Assembly: GCA_964609365.1 (NCBI GenBank)
Contig: CAZSRC010000029.1
Coordinates: 1 to 8,595 of the forward strand
Reading direction: 5' to 3'
DNA length: 8,595 nucleotides
DNA from: GCA-002840305 sp964609365
Lineage (GTDB): Bacteria > Patescibacteriota > Patescibacteriia > Patescibacteriales > UBA12465
Under the pieces are notes generated by a model. It was not told the origin of the DNA and searched no databases. It saw only the letters and a list, made by a program, of their open reading frames with translations. Shown in pieces: positions 7,088 through 8,595 of the stretch. Positions within the stretch are counted from its first letter, which is position 1. The number at the start of each line of letters is the position of its first letter. A program made the position numbers and the translations under genes.

Positions 7088-7378
7088 CTATTCAATGATT
7101 GCTAAAATATCATTTTCACTAATAACTAAGTATTCTTCTCCATCAATTTTAATATCATCGGGAGAATATTTTTTAAAGACTACTTTATCTCCAATTTTAA
7201 CCGTCATTTCAGATCGGTTGCCATTGTCAATTAATTTTCCAGGACCAACGGCAATAACTTCGCCTTGTTCTGGCTTTTCCTTATCCATGGTATCAGGTAA
7301 AACAATCCCCGATTTAGTAATTTCCTCCTTGGAAGAAGCTTTAACAATAACATGATTGTTTAAAGGTTTTAATTTCAT
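7088..7378 (-). CDS. groES: Co-chaperonin GroES (Hsp10)
   Basis: GroES is the heptameric lid that closes the GroEL folding chamber. The 96-residue length is normal. The protein opens with KLKPLNNHVIVK, the conserved 'iRPLhDrViVk' strand. The mobile loop that binds GroEL spans about 16-31, with the IVL contact inside SGIVLPDT (23-30). This is followed by EQGEVIAVGPGK (37-48), KIGDKVVFKKYS (61-72) and GEEYLVISENDILAIIE at the end. It is the first gene of the groES-groEL operon, behind a consensus-like promoter, a CIRCE operator and a palindromic AT leader. The stop is TAG, the only non-TAA stop in the window. The ATG at 7376-7378 is preceded by an AT-only sequence with no Shine-Dalgarno motif. 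Confidence 0.98.
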   Translation of the reverse strand: MKLKPLNNHVIVKASSKEEITKSGIVLPDTMDKEKPEQGEVIAVGPGKLIDNGNRSEMTVKIGDKVVFKKYSPDDIKIDGEEYLVISENDILAIIE

Positions 7379-7389
7379 AAAATTATACG

Positions 7390-7428
7390 ACTAAACTATT
7401 AATTATATAAATAATTTAATAATTTAGT
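7390..7428 (-). other. Imperfect palindrome in the groES leader
   Basis: Outer arms ACTAAA / TTTAGT continue inward as an almost fully complementary A/T stem of about 13 bp, with one mismatch and one bulged base. It lies between the CIRCE element and the ATG, ending 11 nt from the start codon. It would form an AT-rich hairpin in the groES mRNA. It could be a weak temperature-sensitive structure, a stability element, or simply AT-rich sequence. Confidence 0.4.
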
Positions 7429-7446
7429 TTTAAATATTTTTTTTTA

Positions 7447-7473
7447 TTAGCAATCAAGCGTCCTGACTGCTAA
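7447..7473 (-). promoter_or_regulatory. CIRCE operator (HrcA binding site)
   Basis: Half-sites TTAGCAATC (7447-7455) and GACTGCTAA (7465-7473) are separated by exactly 9 nt. The consensus is TTAGCACTC-N9-GAGTGCTAA, so each half matches 8 of 9. The element covers the predicted transcription start of groES, the classic place for HrcA repression. This predicts an HrcA repressor elsewhere in the genome; none is encoded in this window. Confidence 0.94.
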
Positions 7474-7478
7474 TAAGT

Positions 7479-7506
7479 ATTTTAGCATAACAAAAAATAC
7501 TGTCAA
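7479..7506 (-). promoter_or_regulatory. Promoter of groES-groEL
   Basis: On the minus strand a perfect -35 TTGACA (7501-7506), a 16-nt spacer and -10 TAAAAT (7479-7484) are seen. A TG one base before the -10 gives the extended form TGCTAAAAT. Transcription should start near 7472, inside the CIRCE element. This is a housekeeping-sigma promoter repressed by HrcA rather than a dedicated heat-shock-sigma promoter. Confidence 0.82.
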
Positions 7507-7530
7507 GAATTGAGTTGATAAAATAAAAAA

Positions 7531-7573
7531 TCCCTCGGATTTCAAGAACTTGTTGTTCTAAAAATCTAAGGGA
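7531..7573 (-). terminator. Rho-independent terminator of the HTH-phosphoribosyltransferase gene
   Basis: The outer stem is TCCCT / AGGGA, continuing through a wobble and a mismatch into GATTT / AAATC. The inner stem is AGAAC / GTTCT with a 5-nt loop. On the minus strand the hairpin is followed directly by TTTTTTATTTT (7530 downward). It lies 59 nt after the stop of the upstream gene and about 25 nt before the groES -35, insulating the two units. Confidence 0.92.
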
Positions 7574-7632
7574 CAAAGGTTAAATATATTCCGAAAACTT
7601 ACCCCGCTATATAAAACACCATATAATACCAC

Positions 7633-8595
7633 TTAAACTTCACTTATTACATCAAAACCTTTAAAACTTCCTGTTATTGCCAAGCCAATAACATTTTTAG
7701 CTATTTTATTTTGTTTAATCTGTGAGGCCGTTTCATTTAATGTCGCCCCTGACCCAACAGCATCGTCTATCAATAAAACATTATTATATTGTGAATTATC
7801 TTCAACGACAATTGTTTTTCTGGCATTGTCTATACGATCATCAAGCTTGTTAAGAGTTTTTTGAGGAACAGCAATACCTGTCTTAATCTTGCTTATTTTT
7901 AATATTTTAACTGGTAGATTTAAGCTAATCTCCAATATTTTCATAAATTGTGTCTCCCTTTTTACGGTGGGAGGAATAAAACCGACTCCATCTATTTTGT
8001 ATTTATCAACAACCCGAATGATTTGTGGCCTTATAATATCTATAAGCTCTTTCATTAATTTTTTATCTTGACTTTGTTTGGCATAAAGCAATAATTGTCC
8101 CAATTTAGTTTTGCCAAATCTTTCAATGCTATAAAAATCTAAATAAAACAAACTCTTTAAAAAAGATTTTTTAAAAGTTGTTTTTATTTTTATAATTCCG
8201 TCTATTAAACCGTTTTTCTTAAATTTTTCATCTTTTTTTAAAGTGTCTATGTATTCTTGAGCAGTTTTTTTAATTGGTAGCTTGTTTTTTTTACACCAAT
8301 AAATAAATCCATCTATTCCACTTTTGCGATTGCCCGAAGGAGTAATAATTAAATATTCTTCTTTAATAATTTTCCCTATTCTCTTTTCTATATTAACTTT
8401 ATCTTCTACAGATTCCTCTTTTTTAATAAAATAAAAAACCTTAGGTGGTGTCCCAATTTTATCTAACACTCCTTTATGCATTAAATCTATTAAATGCCGA
8501 TGTATCATTTGCCTAGACAAATCAAAATCATTAGACAATTGATTTGCGCTAACTCGACCATATTTTTTTATATACTCTATAATTTTTGTTTTTAT
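7633..8595 (-). CDS. Winged-helix DNA-binding / ComF-like phosphoribosyltransferase fusion protein, 5' end beyond window
   Basis: The frame is open to the right edge, so 320 residues are visible and the true start is outside. Residues about 1-56 (numbered from the edge) form a winged helix-turn-helix: IIEYIKKYGRVSANQL, recognition-helix region LSRQMIHRHLIDLMHKG, and wing VLDKIGTPPKVFYF. A Lys-rich, mainly helical middle (about 57-195) is unfamiliar. The C-terminal part is a type I phosphoribosyltransferase. It has FIPPTVKRETQFM (206-218), PQKTLNKLDDRIDNARKTI (244-262) and the PRPP loop VLLIDDAVGSGATLNE (273-288). The order and the PQ...R..NA element resemble ComF, but ComF's N-terminal zinc finger is missing. 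A TTG at 8538 is a false start because it cuts the HTH in half. The architecture recalls B. subtilis PurR, a wHTH regulator sensing PRPP, but that similarity is only in layout. It has its own terminator and is probably not co-regulated with groES. Confidence 0.85.
   Translation of the reverse strand: MKTKIIEYIKKYGRVSANQLSNDFDLSRQMIHRHLIDLMHKGVLDKIGTPPKVFYFIKKEESVEDKVNIEKRIGKIIKEEYLIITPSGNRKSGIDGFIYWCKKNKLPIKKTAQEYIDTLKKDEKFKKNGLIDGIIKIKTTFKKSFLKSLFYLDFYSIERFGKTKLGQLLLYAKQSQDKKLMKELIDIIRPQIIRVVDKYKIDGVGFIPPTVKRETQFMKILEISLNLPVKILKISKIKTGIAVPQKTLNKLDDRIDNARKTIVVEDNSQYNNVLLIDDAVGSGATLNETASQIKQNKIAKNVIGLAITGSFKGFDVISEV

Noticed and set aside
7095..7355. Plus-strand open frame opposite groES
   Set aside because: It mirrors groES almost exactly and has no independent signal.
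7383..7388. TATAAT directly upstream of the groES ATG as a second promoter
   Set aside because: There is no matching -35, it lies inside an AT-rich leader, and it would give an almost leaderless mRNA. The promoter at 7479-7506 with CIRCE is much better.
7574..7632. Small inverted repeats after the phosphoribosyltransferase stop as a second terminator
   Set aside because: They are short AT pairs with no GC core or T-run. The hairpin at 7531-7573 is the clear terminator.
7889..8071. Short plus-strand open frame within the phosphoribosyltransferase gene
   Set aside because: It is antisense to a clear coding region and has no recognisable features.
7633..8538. TTG start at 8538 for the HTH-phosphoribosyltransferase
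   Set aside because: The frame is open to the window edge, and the 19 codons upstream encode the first half of the winged HTH, so the gene begins outside.
1..8595. Alternative genetic code with UGA as glycine
   Set aside because: No in-frame TGA is needed in any gene and glycines are encoded by GGN. All visible stops are TAA or TAG, so nothing supports recoding.

Overview
The window is an AT-rich bacterial chromosome fragment with seven protein genes, all on the minus strand; reading in transcription order therefore runs from high to low coordinates. The low GC, the DUF3160 protein, the winged-helix/phosphoribosyltransferase fusion, and an rpoB with no rplL directly upstream all suggest a member of the Candidate Phyla Radiation (Patescibacteria, Parcubacteria-like). 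That is an inference from gene content, not a phylogenetic result. The six visible stops are five TAA and one TAG. No TGA is needed inside any gene, so nothing suggests the UGA=Gly code of Gracilibacteria/Absconditabacteria.

Layout from right to left. (1) 8595-7633: a winged HTH fused to a ComF-like phosphoribosyltransferase. It is open at its 5' end at the window edge and is followed by a strong intrinsic terminator (7531-7573). (2) 7506-5351: a groES-groEL operon with a TTGACA / extended -10 promoter, a CIRCE operator at the predicted start site, a palindromic leader, and a 15-bp perfect terminator hairpin. (3) 5332-1461: an extended -10 promoter followed by three tightly packed genes: a cytidylyltransferase-fold nucleotidyltransferase, the septal/lytic peptidoglycan enzyme MltG (32-nt overlap), and a large membrane-anchored DUF3160 protein (12-nt gap). 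This looks like an envelope-related operon. (4) 1460-1190: an intergenic region with a canonical promoter, three helically phased DnaA-box-like 9-mers and a leader of about 200 nt. (5) 1189-1: the N-terminal third of rpoB. It contains a 10-N assembly gap that artificially breaks the frame, and it runs off the window inside the rifampicin-binding region.

The chaperonin, RNA polymerase and MltG genes are ordinary housekeeping genes. The least explained items are the HTH-PRTase fusion, the DUF3160 protein co-transcribed with mltG, the CxxC motif in the GroEL tail, the phased 9-mers in front of the rpoB promoter, and the lack of Shine-Dalgarno sequences at all six visible starts. I see no CRISPR, tRNA, rRNA, insertion sequence or prophage signal.
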